Below are positions 34,424 through 43,908 of a stretch of 48,803 nt of DNA, one piece after another. The notes under the pieces are model-generated. The model saw only the letters and a list, made by a program, of their open reading frames with translations, was not told where the DNA came from and did not search any database. The DNA is from Pedobacter jejuensis (GTDB lineage Bacteria; Bacteroidota; Bacteroidia; Sphingobacteriales; Sphingobacteriaceae). The stretch spans positions 1 to 48,803 of the forward strand of contig NZ_RBEE01000041.1 in assembly GCF_003725795.1 (NCBI RefSeq), in the 5' to 3' direction. The translations under genes were made by a program, and so were the position numbers. Numbering within the stretch: position 1 is the first letter of the stretch; each line of letters begins with the position of its first letter.

Positions 34424-35278
34424 ATGTTTAAAACCAAAAAAACCAATGTTGCTATTTTAGTTCATGCTTGCGACAGGTATGAATTTCTGTTTCAAGGCTT
34501 TGATTACTTTTTTTCAGCACATTGGGATTTTAAAATTCCTGGCAATTATTATTTCGCAACCGAAGCGTTGGATGTTAAAATTAATGGCTTTGAGAATATT
34601 AAATCAGGCAATGGCGCCTGGGCTGATCGACTAGCTTTCTTATTAAAAAATGAAATAGAAGAAGACTACATTCTTTATTTTCAAGAAGATATGTGGTTAA
34701 GTAAGCCTGTGAATCGGAAATTTTTTACAGAGCTATTTGACCAGGCTATTCAAAACGATTGGAAGCATGTGAAACTGCACAGTTCTGATGTGTATAAAAC
34801 TAAACCAACCGATAATTTTATTGAAGGATTTAATGTTTCTGAATTGGACAATCGGAAATCTGATTTTTTAATGTCGCACCAAGTTACACTATGGAAAAAA
34901 GATTACTTGTTGGCTCAGCTTTATAAAAATGAGCATCCATGGAGAAATGAAAGAAGAGCAACAAAGCGTTTAAAAAAGCTTAATCCACAAATTTTTCATA
35001 TCGATTACTTCTCAGAAAACGGTTCTGCAGAAATTAATGTAAACAATCAGCCTGTAAAACGAAGTGAATATCATGCAGTTTCCTTTAATAGCACATTGAA
35101 TTTTAATGTTTTAGAATACATTAAATTGCTAAACAAAGGAAAAGCAGCACAGAAAAAATATGCAACTGAATTACAAGACCATTACGATAACGATTTAACG
35201 CATGATGGAAAGCCGAAAGCTAAAAAAGAAGATGTTTTTAAAAAATTTAAAAATTGGTTTACCAAAAAGAAAGGCTAA
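34424..35278 (+). CDS. Putative glycosyltransferase-like protein
   Basis: 284 residues. It begins TNVAILVHACDRYEFLFQGF, a Rossmann-like first strand as in GT-A enzymes. YILYFQEDMWLSKPVNRKFF has an acidic E-D pair at the end of a strand, where GT-A folds hold the metal-binding DxD. WKHVKLHSSDVYKT and SHQVTLWKKDYLLAQL follow as in small bacterial glycosyltransferases. The tail is basic and low-complexity (KAKKEDVFKKFKNWFTKKKG). The family assignment is inference from pattern; no donor or acceptor can be named. It faces the lipoprotein gene tail to tail. Confidence 0.5.
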   Translation: MFKTKKTNVAILVHACDRYEFLFQGFDYFFSAHWDFKIPGNYYFATEALDVKINGFENIKSGNGAWADRLAFLLKNEIEEDYILYFQEDMWLSKPVNRKFFTELFDQAIQNDWKHVKLHSSDVYKTKPTDNFIEGFNVSELDNRKSDFLMSHQVTLWKKDYLLAQLYKNEHPWRNERRATKRLKKLNPQIFHIDYFSENGSAEINVNNQPVKRSEYHAVSFNSTLNFNVLEYIKLLNKGKAAQKKYATELQDHYDNDLTHDGKPKAKKEDVFKKFKNWFTKKKG

Positions 35279-35304
35279 AAAATCCTTTTTTTTCGATTTA
35301 ATAC

Positions 35305-35868
35305 TTATTTCTGTACTTTCCAGCCTTCATCTTTACTTAACTTAAGCTTGTAGGTTTTAGTAATAAAGTTGCTGTTTTCGCTCGCATCTTTATCAAATGG
35401 AGCAAAATCTGTATTTACTTTTTTTAGGGAAACCGTTACTTTCGATGTGCTTGAATTAACCTGAGAAAAATCAACCGGCTTTTCATCTGATAATACATAT
35501 TCTACCACTTTTACAGTAGCCTTATCTTCATCTTGTTTTAAAACCAGCGGACTGGCTTTCTCGGTTAAAGTTATCTGGTAAACAAAGCTACTATCTTTAG
35601 ATAAAAATTTTTTACTTGCTTCTTTCAATTTTAGCGAAACCATCCCCTTACTTTCTAAAATTTTATATTTGGCCAAATCTAATTTATCACTTTTGCTGCT
35701 AAATTTTATCTCTCCGAAATTGAAACGGGTAGTTTTATATTCAGGATTCGCCTTTAAATAATCTGTTATTACGGAACCAGCCTCATCTTGGTTAATAGTG
35801 GTTTTAGTTGTACATCCGGCAAAGCCGATAATAAGTATGGATAAAATATAAAAAGTAAGTTTTTTCAT
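35305..35868 (-). CDS. Lipoprotein of unknown function
   Basis: 187 residues. A type II signal peptide is clear: MKKLTFYILSILIIGFAGCT, with lipobox FAGC and Cys19 as the lipidated residue. The mature part is beta-rich and Lys-rich (DYLKANPEYKTTRFNFGEIK, FVYQITLTEKASP, FITKTYKLKLSKDEGWKVQK) without a known motif. It would be cleaved by the LspA encoded at 26707. Monocistronic, with repeat-rich DNA upstream. Confidence 0.72.
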   Translation of the reverse strand: MKKLTFYILSILIIGFAGCTTKTTINQDEAGSVITDYLKANPEYKTTRFNFGEIKFSSKSDKLDLAKYKILESKGMVSLKLKEASKKFLSKDSSFVYQITLTEKASPLVLKQDEDKATVKVVEYVLSDEKPVDFSQVNSSTSKVTVSLKKVNTDFAPFDKDASENSNFITKTYKLKLSKDEGWKVQK

Positions 35869-35910
35869 TTGTATGTGTTTTGTGTTTTAAAGGTATTTAA
35901 TTTTTATTTC

Positions 35911-36195
35911 AACCGCAAAGAACGCTAAGTTTTTCGCAAAGGAAAAGACGATTATTTTTACCACCGAGGCCATAGAGATTTTCACAGAGAGCACATAAAG
36001 TAATTAATTTAGTTTTTGCCACAGATTCGCAGATTATTTTAATAGTTCTTAAATACATTACATATTGCTACAAAAAATTGTGCGCTTGTGGCTTTACTCG
36101 GTGTCCTTTGTGGTTTCTCATTAAGCACTTAGCTTTGCGTTCTTTGCGCTTTCAACTTTCCTCCTTTATCCTTGCGAACTTTGCGGTTAAATACG
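35911..36195. repeat. ACCGCAAAG-type inverted repeat element, copy 1
   Basis: The left end CAACCGCAAAGAACGCTAAG and the right end ...TTGCGAACTTTGCGGTTAAA are inverted versions of the same text; CTTTGCGTTCTTTGCG repeats inside. It runs into the last codons of the EamA gene (stop codon in GGTTAAAT). Such sequences are common between genes in Bacteroidota. Confidence 0.6.
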
Positions 36196-37083
36196 TTTTT
36201 GCTTTAAGTACTTCAAGTTTGGCAGAACCATTGCCGATAAAATCACACATACGCCAACCCACCGTAAAAAAGAAACCTGCTCTTGCAGCACAAACCCAGC
36301 CATCATTACGGCTACAGGCAATTCTGCTGCACTTAAGATAGAACTTAATGCTGTACCAATGCGAGGAACGCCTTCGGCATAAAACAATGGTGGAATTACT
36401 GTTCCAAAAACTGAAATTATTAACCCCCATTTTAATAAACTTCCATTTAGTGCTCCATTAAATAGAAATGCTGGTGGAAAAATTATGAAGATTAAGATAC
36501 ATGCTCCTGTTATCATTAAAGCGCTTTTCTGCAAAGGCGGATATTCATTCCCAATTTTACCACTTAACATTAAAAATCCTGCGTAAGCTATTGCAGCCAA
36601 CAAGCCAAATCCTATTCCTGTTAAATTTAAACTTTCAATACTGGTTTCTATCATTCCGCTGGCTAAAACCGTTCCGCCTAAAACTAAGAGAATCGAAAGT
36701 AACTGTATAACCGTTGGTTTCTTTTTGAATATGACATACTCCATTAAAATACTCATCCAGATAAATTGCATCAATAATATTATAGCAACAGAATTTGGAA
36801 CCAGCTTTACACATTGGTAATAAAAAATACTAACCATCCCAGTGCAGGTTCCCGCCAAAATCATTTTCCACCAAGGGGTTTTTATTTTAACTTCTCTTGA
36901 TTTATAAACTGATGTTTTGGTTTGAAAGAAAAATAAAACCCACAAAATTACTGCACCAAAAAAAGCCTGAGCACCTGTAACATCGCCAAGTGTATAACCA
37001 TCGTGGTACGCAAGTTTAACAAAAGTAGAAAGGATGCCGAAACTGCAGGCACCAAAAAAAACAAGGAGAATTCCTTTTAGCAT
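36187..37083 (-). CDS. EamA/DMT-superfamily transporter
   Basis: 298 residues from ATG 37083 (MLKGILLVFFGACSFGILST). A TTG further out lies inside a repeat and is less likely. Ten membrane segments form two EamA repeats (about 10-140 and 150-290). Typical pieces are LVPNSVAIILLMQFIWMSIL in the first and VFGTVIPPLFYAEGVPRIGT, ILSAAELPVAVMMAGFVLQE in the second. These are inner-membrane exporters of amino acids or other metabolites; substrate unknown. The gene is flanked on both sides by ACCGCAAAG-type repeats and its stop codon lies inside one of them. Confidence 0.9.
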   Translation of the reverse strand: MLKGILLVFFGACSFGILSTFVKLAYHDGYTLGDVTGAQAFFGAVILWVLFFFQTKTSVYKSREVKIKTPWWKMILAGTCTGMVSIFYYQCVKLVPNSVAIILLMQFIWMSILMEYVIFKKKPTVIQLLSILLVLGGTVLASGMIETSIESLNLTGIGFGLLAAIAYAGFLMLSGKIGNEYPPLQKSALMITGACILIFIIFPPAFLFNGALNGSLLKWGLIISVFGTVIPPLFYAEGVPRIGTALSSILSAAELPVAVMMAGFVLQEQVSFLRWVGVCVILSAMVLPNLKYLKQKRI

Positions 37084-37088
37084 ATATT

Positions 37089-37206
37089 TAAGAATTAACC
37101 GCAAAGAACACTAAGTTAATCGCAAAGTAAGGCAAAGCTAAAATATAACCGAGCACCTAACTTTGCGTTACTTTGCGCCAAAATCCTTTGCGGTCTTTGC
37201 GGTTAA
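37089..37206. repeat. ACCGCAAAG-type inverted repeat element, copy 2
   Basis: Left end TTAACCGCAAAGAACACTAAG and right end CCTTTGCGGTCTTTGCGGTTA are inverted copies. It fills the gap between EamA and pdxJ almost completely. Confidence 0.65.
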
Positions 37207-37209
37207 AAA

Positions 37210-37926
37210 CTAAACTAGTTGTTGTAAATATTTTTGAATAGTAGTTTCAAGTCCCAAATAAAGAGCATCGCTAATTAAAGCATGCCCAATAGAAACTTCT
37301 AACAAACCCGGAATGCTTTGAGCAAAGTAATGAAGGTTATGTAAGTCCAAATCATGCCCAGCATTAATACCTAAATTTAAATGATTTGCATGGTGAGCAG
37401 CAGCAATGTAATTTACAATAGCCTTTTCTCTATCACCAAAATAATTATGCGCATAAGCTTCGGTGTACAACTCAATTCTATCTGTTCCTGTTTCGGCGGC
37501 ACCTTCTACCATTTCTACAACCGGGTCGACAAAAATAGAAACCCGAATGCCTTCCTTTTGGAAAACGGCAACCATTTCCTTTAAATAATCTTTATGTTTA
37601 ATCGTATCCCAACCATGATTTGATGTGATTTGACCTTCAGCATCGGGAACCAATGTAACCTGAGCCGGTTTATTTGCAAGCACCAAATCAACAAACTTAT
37701 CTTCTTTGCAATTGCCTTCAATATTAAATTCAGTAGCAATAGCAGCTTTTAAATCGTAAACATCCTGATAGCGGATGTGACGTTCATCGGGACGTGGATG
37801 TACCGTAATTCCCTGCGCACCGAAAGCCTCACAATCCAGCGCAACTTTAACTAAATCAGGATTATTGCCGCCACGACTGTTGCGTAAGGTGGCAATTTTA
37901 TTGATGTTAACCGATAACTTTGTCAT
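37210..37926 (-). CDS. pdxJ: Pyridoxine 5'-phosphate synthase
   Basis: 238 residues, the family norm. The (beta/alpha)8 barrel begins [40 protein letters not shown] carries the substrate-binding HxRxDxRH, and [12 protein letters not shown] and [13 protein letters not shown] are also conserved. PdxJ condenses 1-deoxyxylulose 5-phosphate with aminoacetone phosphate in the DXP route to vitamin B6. PLP made by this route serves GcvP, encoded nearby, though the two are not an operon. A TATCTTTG box ends 5 bp before the ATG. Confidence 0.97.
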   Translation of the reverse strand: MTKLSVNINKIATLRNSRGGNNPDLVKVALDCEAFGAQGITVHPRPDERHIRYQDVYDLKAAIATEFNIEGNCKEDKFVDLVLANKPAQVTLVPDAEGQITSNHGWDTIKHKDYLKEMVAVFQKEGIRVSIFVDPVVEMVEGAAETGTDRIELYTEAYAHNYFGDREKAIVNYIAAAHHANHLNLGINAGHDLDLHNLHYFAQSIPGLLEVSIGHALISDALYLGLETTIQKYLQQLV

Positions 37927-37930
37927 GCCG

Positions 37931-37938
37931 CAAAGATA
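37931..37938 (-). promoter_or_regulatory. -7 promoter-like box immediately before pdxJ
   Basis: TATCTTTG on the minus strand fits TAnnTTTG but ends only 5 bp from the ATG, implying a leaderless transcript if used. Confidence 0.35.
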
Positions 37939-38009
37939 TGGCTTTGCCTTTATTAATACGGAACGTTAAATAAATTTGACTTTTTTTTGCTCATATTTGT
38001 TTGCAGCAA

Positions 38010-39650
38010 ATGAAGATAAAAGACACCTCATTATATAAACTTTTAATTGTTTTACTTGCCTTAGCGAGTATTCCTGCACTTTTTAGCGGTGTTATGGAGC
38101 CTGATGGTGCGCTTTATGCATCCATGTCTAAAAACATCATATTGCATAACGATTGGCTTAATCTTTATGGTCGCGGGGCAGATTGGTTAGACAAACCACA
38201 TTTAACTTTTTGGATTAGTGCAGTATCTTTTAAAATTTTCGGTATTTCATCATTCGCTTTCAAGCTACCCTCATTTCTTCTTGGTTTGCTCGGTGCATGG
38301 TATTTGTACAAACTTGCTAAAGATATTTATGAGGAGAAAACCGCACTGATTAGTGCTTTGATTTTTCTAAGTGCGCTTCATACTATCACCTCTACGTTTG
38401 ATGTAAGGGCGGAAATTTACATTACCACTTTTACTTTAGCTTCCATTTATCATTACTACAAAGCCCACCAACATTCATTTTGGAATGTGGTTGTAGGTTC
38501 GTTTTTTGCCGCTTGCGCAATACTCATAAAGGGAATTTTTGTACTAATACCTGTTTTTGCAGGCTTTATAATTTACTGGCTATTTACCAAACAGTATAAG
38601 CAGTTGATAAACCCGAAATGGTACATCGCGATATTTTTAATTTTGGTTTTTATTACCCCAGAATTATATGCGCTTTATACACAGTTTGATATGCATCCCA
38701 AAAAAGTTGTTTTTAACAGAACTGGGGTTTCTGGATTAAAATTTTTCTTTTGGGATAGTCAATTCGGGCGATTTTTTAACAACGGACCGATTAAAGGTAA
38801 AGGCGATATTTCCTTCTTTTTGCATACAACGCTTTGGGCATTTTTACCATGGTCTGTTTTGCTGTATGCAGCGGTTGTAAATTTATTTAAAAAGAAGAAC
38901 CGAGAAAACTTAGCTCCGGAAAGTATCATCATCTGGGCGAGTGCAGCGGTAACATTTCTCATTTTTTCGCTTTCGAAATTTCAACTGCCACACTATATTT
39001 TGATAATTTTTCCTCAGTTTGCTATAATCACTGCATTGTATATTCAGAAACTGGAAGGTAAGACATTATGGATATTTCTTACCATACAAAATGTGGTTTT
39101 AGCACTGGTATTTATTCTTTTAAGCGTTATTTGGTTTTTCTTTGGTTTTGAAAACAGATACCTGGTTCTGTTTTTTATTTTAGCAGGAGCTTTTATAACT
39201 TTCTTTTTTATTAAAGGAAAAGATATTAAAACTTTGATTGGACGTAGCGTCGCTGTTTCATTAACGCTAGCGCTATTCCTGTTTCTATTCTTTTATCCTG
39301 CTCTTTTGAATTATCAATCGGGTATGCATGCTGGCAAATGGTTGAAGAGAAATTACCCAACAGCAAAACCGGCAGTTTTAAATTACATCGATGCTTTTTC
39401 TTTTGATTTTTATGCTCCAGGCGAAGTAAAATACTTTTATAATTATGGAGATTTAGATAAAAGTAAGGCTATAAAAGATTTGGTAATTTATGTACCCGAA
39501 GCAGAGTTATCCAAACTAAAAAAGGAGTATCATGCGGAAGTTTTGAAATCGTTTAACTACTTCCACATTACTAAACTAACTGGTAAATTTTTGAATGCGA
39601 AAACCCGCGACCAGGTTTTAGAACATTTTTATTTGGTGAAATTGAATTAA
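38010..39650 (+). CDS. GT39-type membrane glycosyltransferase (ArnT/PMT-like)
   Basis: 546 residues from ATG 38010. The first periplasmic loop has the acidic motif of the family (VMEPDGALYASMSKNII, where family members have DEARY), followed by DWLDKPHLTFWISAVSFKIF, the equivalent of the KPPLxYW motif. About 12 membrane segments follow, and a short soluble C-terminal part (residues 440-546). Enzymes of this kind move a sugar from a polyprenyl-phosphate carrier to lipid A or another acceptor outside the inner membrane. It is followed 2 bp later by a GtrA-like gene, so the pair probably decorates a surface glycan. Confidence 0.88.
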   Translation: MKIKDTSLYKLLIVLLALASIPALFSGVMEPDGALYASMSKNIILHNDWLNLYGRGADWLDKPHLTFWISAVSFKIFGISSFAFKLPSFLLGLLGAWYLYKLAKDIYEEKTALISALIFLSALHTITSTFDVRAEIYITTFTLASIYHYYKAHQHSFWNVVVGSFFAACAILIKGIFVLIPVFAGFIIYWLFTKQYKQLINPKWYIAIFLILVFITPELYALYTQFDMHPKKVVFNRTGVSGLKFFFWDSQFGRFFNNGPIKGKGDISFFLHTTLWAFLPWSVLLYAAVVNLFKKKNRENLAPESIIIWASAAVTFLIFSLSKFQLPHYILIIFPQFAIITALYIQKLEGKTLWIFLTIQNVVLALVFILLSVIWFFFGFENRYLVLFFILAGAFITFFFIKGKDIKTLIGRSVAVSLTLALFLFLFFYPALLNYQSGMHAGKWLKRNYPTAKPAVLNYIDAFSFDFYAPGEVKYFYNYGDLDKSKAIKDLVIYVPEAELSKLKKEYHAEVLKSFNYFHITKLTGKFLNAKTRDQVLEHFYLVKLN

Positions 39651-39651
39651 A

Positions 39652-40032
39652 ATGGATTTATTTCTACGAATTATAAAGTTTGGCTTAACAGGTTTGCTCG
39701 GGATGGCAATTGATTTTGGAGCAACATGGTTATGCAAAGAGAAGATTAAAATTAATAAATATGTTTCTAATGCGATTGGTTTTACACTTGCCGTAACCAA
39801 TAATTATTTAATTAATCGCGTTTGGACTTTCCAAAGCACCAATGCACACTGGGGAACTGAATTTAGTAAGTTCTTGGGAGTAAGTTTAATTGGATTGGCT
39901 TTAAATACGCTGATAATTTATCTATTTCACCAACGCAAAAATGGAACTAACTTTTATGTAGCGAAGTTTTTTGCAATTGTTATTGTTTTCGTGTGGAATT
40001 TTTTGGCGAATATGTTGTTTACGTTTAAGTAA
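39652..40032 (+). CDS. GtrA-family membrane protein
   Basis: 126 residues, four membrane helices: FGLTGLLGMAIDFGATWLCK, AIGFTLAVTNNYLINRVWTF, FLGVSLIGLALNTLIIYLF, FFAIVIVFVWNFLANMLFTF. NYLINRxWTF and WNFxxNxxFTF are the family marks. GtrA proteins are thought to flip polyprenyl-linked sugars, supplying enzymes such as the GT39 protein encoded 2 bp upstream. Its last 8 bp overlap the tail of a small gene on the other strand. Confidence 0.93.
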   Translation: MDLFLRIIKFGLTGLLGMAIDFGATWLCKEKIKINKYVSNAIGFTLAVTNNYLINRVWTFQSTNAHWGTEFSKFLGVSLIGLALNTLIIYLFHQRKNGTNFYVAKFFAIVIVFVWNFLANMLFTFK

Positions 40033-40147
40033 CGTTTTTGCCAATAAAATAAAACACAACAAGCCATACTAATCCTTTAATAAGGAAGAATAAAAACCCG
40101 ACTAACCCCACCCGCTTAAACCAAAATTTTAGCTTTTCTTTGTTCAT
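40025..40147 (-). CDS. Small membrane protein, 40 residues
   Basis: ATG 40147 to TAA 40025-40027 encodes MNKEKLKFWFKRVGLVGFLF, then FLIKGLVWLVVFYFIGKNVT. This is a basic N-terminus followed by a hydrophobic helix, a plausible single-pass inner-membrane protein. Many Bacteroidota have such KLKxWFKRxGxxGFLFFLIKGL peptides, as I recall, but the function is unknown. The 3' end overlaps the GtrA stop region in opposite orientation. Confidence 0.65.
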   Translation of the reverse strand: MNKEKLKFWFKRVGLVGFLFFLIKGLVWLVVFYFIGKNVT

Positions 40148-40578
40148 TGCGTTACAGTAAAGATAACGGATTTGAACTGGATTTTAAACTAGTGTTTGAT
40201 TTCTTGATATTATAGAATAGTAAATACACTTTAACAAACTTTATGAAAAGATTTATCTATTTATAACATAAATTCAATCATTAATTTTCCTTCACATTAT
40301 TAATAAGCTGCTTTTTTTAGTTTGCGTCACCCTGAATTTATTTCAGGGTCTTTTTTACAGGGAAGATGCTGAAATAAATTCAGCATGACGTATCGTACAA
40401 GCAATACGGTGATAAAAATAGCAAAATATTAAGTTTAAGAATCGAACTCCCAAGTTTAACAATAAGCTTTCGAGGGTTTTTTACCACCTAAGACATTTAA
40501 CAACATCTTAGCTGGTGATTAAATTGAGGAAAGGTGAAATGTATCTACTTATAATAAGATTTTAAGCTTTCTGCCGAA
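40148..40578. other. Intergenic region holding one palindromic element
   Basis: Apart from the repeat at 40303-40444 there is only AT-rich sequence. No gene is seen. Confidence 0.5.
40303..40444. repeat. Dispersed palindromic element, single copy
   Basis: Same order as the 29813 array: AAGCTGCTTTTTTTAGTT, GTCACCCTGAATTTATTTCA, GATGCTGAAATAAATTCAGC, CGTACAAGCAATACGGTGAT. One copy only, without the CCCCCTCC part. Confidence 0.7.
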
Positions 40579-40920
40579 TTATTTACTCGTAGGCAATAAT
40601 TTTATTTCTTTTGCTTTAAAACGATTATTAACTATCTCGCCAGTTACTTCGGCTTTGCTAATTGCATTACAAAAACCATGTTCGCCATGTGCATCACCAA
40701 AATCATCTATATTTTTCCCATCTACGAAGTATGGCTTGCCATCAATTTTAACAGCTAGTTCGCAATCCTTTCCTTTCATTTTGAACTGACACTCGCCACA
40801 GGCAATTTCTACAATTTGCTTGGAAATTAATTTCGAAGAAGCTTTTTGATTTGGAACTGTTTGCGCAAATCCACCTATTGCACACATGCCAATTAGGAAA
40901 GAAAATATTAAATTTTTCAT
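40579..40920 (-). CDS. DUF6370-like exported Cys-rich protein
   Basis: 113 residues with a signal peptide (MKNLIFSFLIGMCAIGGFAQ). The mature part holds EIACGECQFKMKGKDCELAV, where CGxC and a third Cys could bind a metal or form disulphides, then KPYFVDGKNIDDFGDAHGEHGFCN and a final KAEVTGEIVNNRFKAKEIKL. This order matches DUF6370 proteins of Bacteroidota, periplasmic and of unknown function. Confidence 0.75.
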   Translation of the reverse strand: MKNLIFSFLIGMCAIGGFAQTVPNQKASSKLISKQIVEIACGECQFKMKGKDCELAVKIDGKPYFVDGKNIDDFGDAHGEHGFCNAISKAEVTGEIVNNRFKAKEIKLLPTSK

Positions 40921-41035
40921 TGATGCTTTTTTTCAAATTTAAGTTTTATCAGCAAAAGAATTACTGTATTTAGTTAATTAAACCTGATAAAAATGGAAAT
41001 ACTTTTTGTTGCAAGTCTTTTACGAGTTCGAACTG

Positions 41036-41112
41036 ACAATGCCAAAAAGATTGGAATGGTTAGCAGGACTGCCTTACCCGAAGCATTACTTTACTATCGT
41101 TTTCAAAAAAAA
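41036..41112. repeat. Partial copy of the 125-bp flanking repeat
   Basis: TTAGCAGGACTGCCTTACCCG and the following text up to a run of A resemble the right part of 30825-30951. Confidence 0.4.
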
Positions 41113-41180
41113 TCAACCATATAAGGCATACTAAAAAATATAAGCTCAAATGTTGCTAGATATCTTCATGGATAAAAAAT

Positions 41181-41210
41181 AAAAAAGGGATATGCAAAAA
41201 TGCAAATCCC
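41181..41210 (-). terminator. Intrinsic terminator after ahcY
   Basis: GGGATATGCA (41187-41196) pairs with TGCAAATCCC (41201-41210) with one mismatch. On the minus strand a T-run follows (A-run 41181-41186), 35 bp past the ahcY stop. Confidence 0.7.
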
Positions 41211-41244
41211 TTTATAAAATTATAAGCCCCAATGGGGTTTGGTC

Positions 41245-42561
41245 TTAGTATCTGTATGTATCTGATTTAAAAGGACCTTCAACCGGCACACCGATGTAAT
41301 CAGCTTGGTATTGATCTAAAACATCTAACTCAACACCAATTTTTTCTAAGTGTAAACGAGCAACTTTTTCATCTAAATGCTTAGGTAAAACGTAAACTTT
41401 GTTTTCGTAAGCAGCAGTATTTGTCCAAAGTTCTAATTGCGCTAAAGTTTGGTTTGTAAACGAGGCACTCATTACAAAACTTGGGTGACCAGTTGCGCAA
41501 CCTAGATTTACTAAACGACCTTCGGCTAAAACGATAACATCTTTACCTTCGATTGTATATTTATCAACCTGTGGCTTAATTTCGATTTTAGTGTCGCCAT
41601 AGTTTCCGTTTAACCAAGCCATATCAATTTCGTTATCGAAGTGACCGATATTACAAACAATCGCTTTATCTTTTAATGCTCTGAAGTGTTCTTCGCGAAC
41701 GATGTTACAGTTACCAGTTGTGGTTACTACAATATCTGCCTCTTTAATAGCATTAGCTAATTTTTTAACTTCGTAACCTTCCATTGCAGCTTGTAAAGCA
41801 CAAATTGGGTCGATTTCTGTTACAATAACACGTACACCTTGTGAGCTTAATGATTCTGCAGAACCTTTACCAACATCGCCATAACCACATACAACAGCTA
41901 CTTTACCAGCCATCATAATATCAGTAGCACGACGAATTGCATCAACTAAAGATTCGCGACATCCGTATTTGTTATCAAATTTAGATTTTGTTACCGAATC
42001 ATTAACGTTAATTGCTGGTGTGTGCAATGTTCCGTTTTTCATTCTTTCGTACAAACGGTGAACACCAGTTGTAGTTTCTTCTGATAAACCTTTGATAGCT
42101 GCGATTAGCTCAGGATATTTATCAAAAACCATATTGGTTAAATCGCCACCATCATCCAAAATCATGTTTAATGGTTGCTGCTCAGGTCCAAAATGAAGTG
42201 TTTGTTCGATACACCAATCAAATTCTTCCTCATTTAAACCTTTCCAGGCGTAAACCTGAATACCAGCAGCAGCAATTGCAGCCGCAGCATGATCTTGTGT
42301 TGAGAAAATATTGCAAGATGACCAGGTAACTTCGGCACCTAATGCAGTTAATGTTTCGATTAATACCGCTGTTTGGATAGTCATATGCAGACAGCCTGCA
42401 ATACGAGCACCTTTTAACGGTTGCGTTGGACCGAATTCTTTACGTAAACTCATTAAACCTGGCATTTCTGCTTCGGCTAATTCGATTTCTTTACGGCCCC
42501 ATTCTGCCAGTGAAATGTCCTTAACTTTGTAAGGGATGTAAGTTGTCTCTACTGATGACAT
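41245..42561 (-). CDS. ahcY: Adenosylhomocysteinase
   Basis: 438 residues, normal for the short bacterial form. Conserved blocks: [20 protein letters not shown], the substrate-binding [29 protein letters not shown], the NAD-binding [20 protein letters not shown], and the C-terminal [20 protein letters not shown] with the final YRY. It splits S-adenosylhomocysteine to adenosine and homocysteine with NAD+ as a tight cofactor, clearing product inhibition from methyltransferases. No SAH riboswitch is seen in the 90-nt leader; a -7 box TACTTTTG is at 42657-42664 (minus). Confidence 0.97.
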   Translation of the reverse strand: MSSVETTYIPYKVKDISLAEWGRKEIELAEAEMPGLMSLRKEFGPTQPLKGARIAGCLHMTIQTAVLIETLTALGAEVTWSSCNIFSTQDHAAAAIAAAGIQVYAWKGLNEEEFDWCIEQTLHFGPEQQPLNMILDDGGDLTNMVFDKYPELIAAIKGLSEETTTGVHRLYERMKNGTLHTPAINVNDSVTKSKFDNKYGCRESLVDAIRRATDIMMAGKVAVVCGYGDVGKGSAESLSSQGVRVIVTEIDPICALQAAMEGYEVKKLANAIKEADIVVTTTGNCNIVREEHFRALKDKAIVCNIGHFDNEIDMAWLNGNYGDTKIEIKPQVDKYTIEGKDVIVLAEGRLVNLGCATGHPSFVMSASFTNQTLAQLELWTNTAAYENKVYVLPKHLDEKVARLHLEKIGVELDVLDQYQADYIGVPVEGPFKSDTYRY

Positions 42562-42656
42562 AAAATTATTATTTAATTAATTGATTATCAATTGTTTGTG
42601 TGATTTTTAAATTTGCTTGCGCAAACAATTTGCAAACAGCTTCAATTATCAGCACA

Positions 42657-42664
42657 CAAAAGTA
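42657..42664 (-). promoter_or_regulatory. -7 promoter box for ahcY
   Basis: TACTTTTG on the minus strand fits TAnnTTTG, about 95 bp before ATG 42561, leaving a leader of roughly 90 nt. Confidence 0.4.
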
Positions 42665-42761
42665 AGCAATTTTCACGTGAATAAATATCACTCGGTACAA
42701 CACAAAGTTTTACAGAATTATTTCTACATTAGGATTACTTATGTATGTAAAACAGGGAATA

Positions 42762-43829
42762 ATGAATATATCAGTTAAAAAAATAAAAGTCAATCCAATA
42801 AATTTTGCAATTGTATCTTTTGGTATTCTACTTGTTGTTGCAATTACACCAGCAATATATTTATCAACGAGCATTATCAATATTAATCTATATTATATAA
42901 TTAGCGCTTTCATAACTTTAATAATAATAAATGCTTTGGTGGCATTTATTCGGGTCAGTGATTTGGGAATACCTAATCACCTTAAAATGATGCATTTTTT
43001 TGGTTTATTTTATAATCTATCTAGAGCTGATTATAAAATAAAGGTATCAGAGATAATTGAAACATATGGAAAATCTACGGATGAAAAGAAATCAATTATA
43101 GGATTTCTTTTCTATTCAACAATTCATTTTTACTTTCTATTTTTCGCATACTTTATCGCTTTTTCTTCAATCATAATTCTTATACTTTATGCAATATCAT
43201 TACAACAATTTTTTCTCATCCCATTCTCGTTATTACTGGTAGCTGTTATCTCTTATTGTTGCTTCACGATTTACAATACAACTTTCTCGAAAAGCATGTT
43301 CGCAAATGTTAGCTTCACTTTTAAAAATATTAAGGAGCAAAATTTTGATATAATCGAGACTGATGTACAACAATCAAAATTTATAGAAACTAATTTTAAA
43401 GATTATTCAGCAAATCCTATTGATAATAATAAAATTATTTCTGAAAAAGCAGTTAATAAAGAGATTAAGTCATCGGGGATAGAAGAAGAACTATTTAAAG
43501 ATTTGTTTACTGAAAAATTCAAAGAACATATTGATTCTATTATTAAAAGCCTCACAGAACTAGGCTACTTTATTAATGGTAGATGGGGGCATAAAAAGAA
43601 ATATGTTGCTCGGTTTATTTTTGAAGAATTTGTTAAACTTAAAGTTATGAATGATTTTACTCATGCTAAGGCAGGCCGTTGCTTTAATTCAAAGTTTGAA
43701 AATATAAGCATAGCTGGATTTGAAGATAAAATTGAAGATACAACGCCTATCCGTATTGAAGTTAGAGAAAATGTTAAATCTGATTTAGAACTTATTGTGT
43801 CGAAATTAGAGAACAACAATTTCATATGA
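42762..43829 (+). CDS. Membrane protein of unknown function, 355 residues
   Basis: ATG 42762 has an AGGGA six bases upstream; ATG 42741 is a possible longer start. Four hydrophobic segments lie in the first half (about 15-35, 40-60, 115-145, 150-175 in this numbering), then a soluble C-terminal part. A region rich in Asn, Lys and Asp (about 205-235) is followed by a folded-looking domain (LFTEKFKEHIDSIIKSLTEL, INGRWGHKKKYVARFIFEEF, FTHAKAGRCFNSKFENISI). The last part recalls small C-terminal regions of Bacteroidota mobile-element proteins but I know no family. It is markedly AT-rich compared with ahcY next to it and probably opens the mobile element. Confidence 0.6.
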   Translation: MNISVKKIKVNPINFAIVSFGILLVVAITPAIYLSTSIININLYYIISAFITLIIINALVAFIRVSDLGIPNHLKMMHFFGLFYNLSRADYKIKVSEIIETYGKSTDEKKSIIGFLFYSTIHFYFLFFAYFIAFSSIIILILYAISLQQFFLIPFSLLLVAVISYCCFTIYNTTFSKSMFANVSFTFKNIKEQNFDIIETDVQQSKFIETNFKDYSANPIDNNKIISEKAVNKEIKSSGIEEELFKDLFTEKFKEHIDSIIKSLTELGYFINGRWGHKKKYVARFIFEEFVKLKVMNDFTHAKAGRCFNSKFENISIAGFEDKIEDTTPIRIEVRENVKSDLELIVSKLENNNFI

Positions 43830-43855
43830 TTTAGACAAACCCTATTATCCCCTAT

Positions 43856-43876
43856 TTTTACCTACAGTAGGTAAAA
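43856..43876. promoter_or_regulatory. 10-bp perfect palindrome before the HTH gene
   Basis: TTTTACCTAC-A-GTAGGTAAAA has two perfect 10-bp arms around one base. It lies 58 bp before the HTH/excisionase-like gene and 27 bp after the membrane-protein stop, so it may be an operator or a terminator-like hairpin. Confidence 0.5.
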
Positions 43877-43908
43877 TCCCCATACAAAATCTTACAAAAT
43901 CTAACATT

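Noticed and set aside
42562..42660. SAH riboswitch before ahcY
   Set aside because: The 90-nt leader is AT-rich with short inverted repeats, but lacks the conserved SAH-aptamer core.
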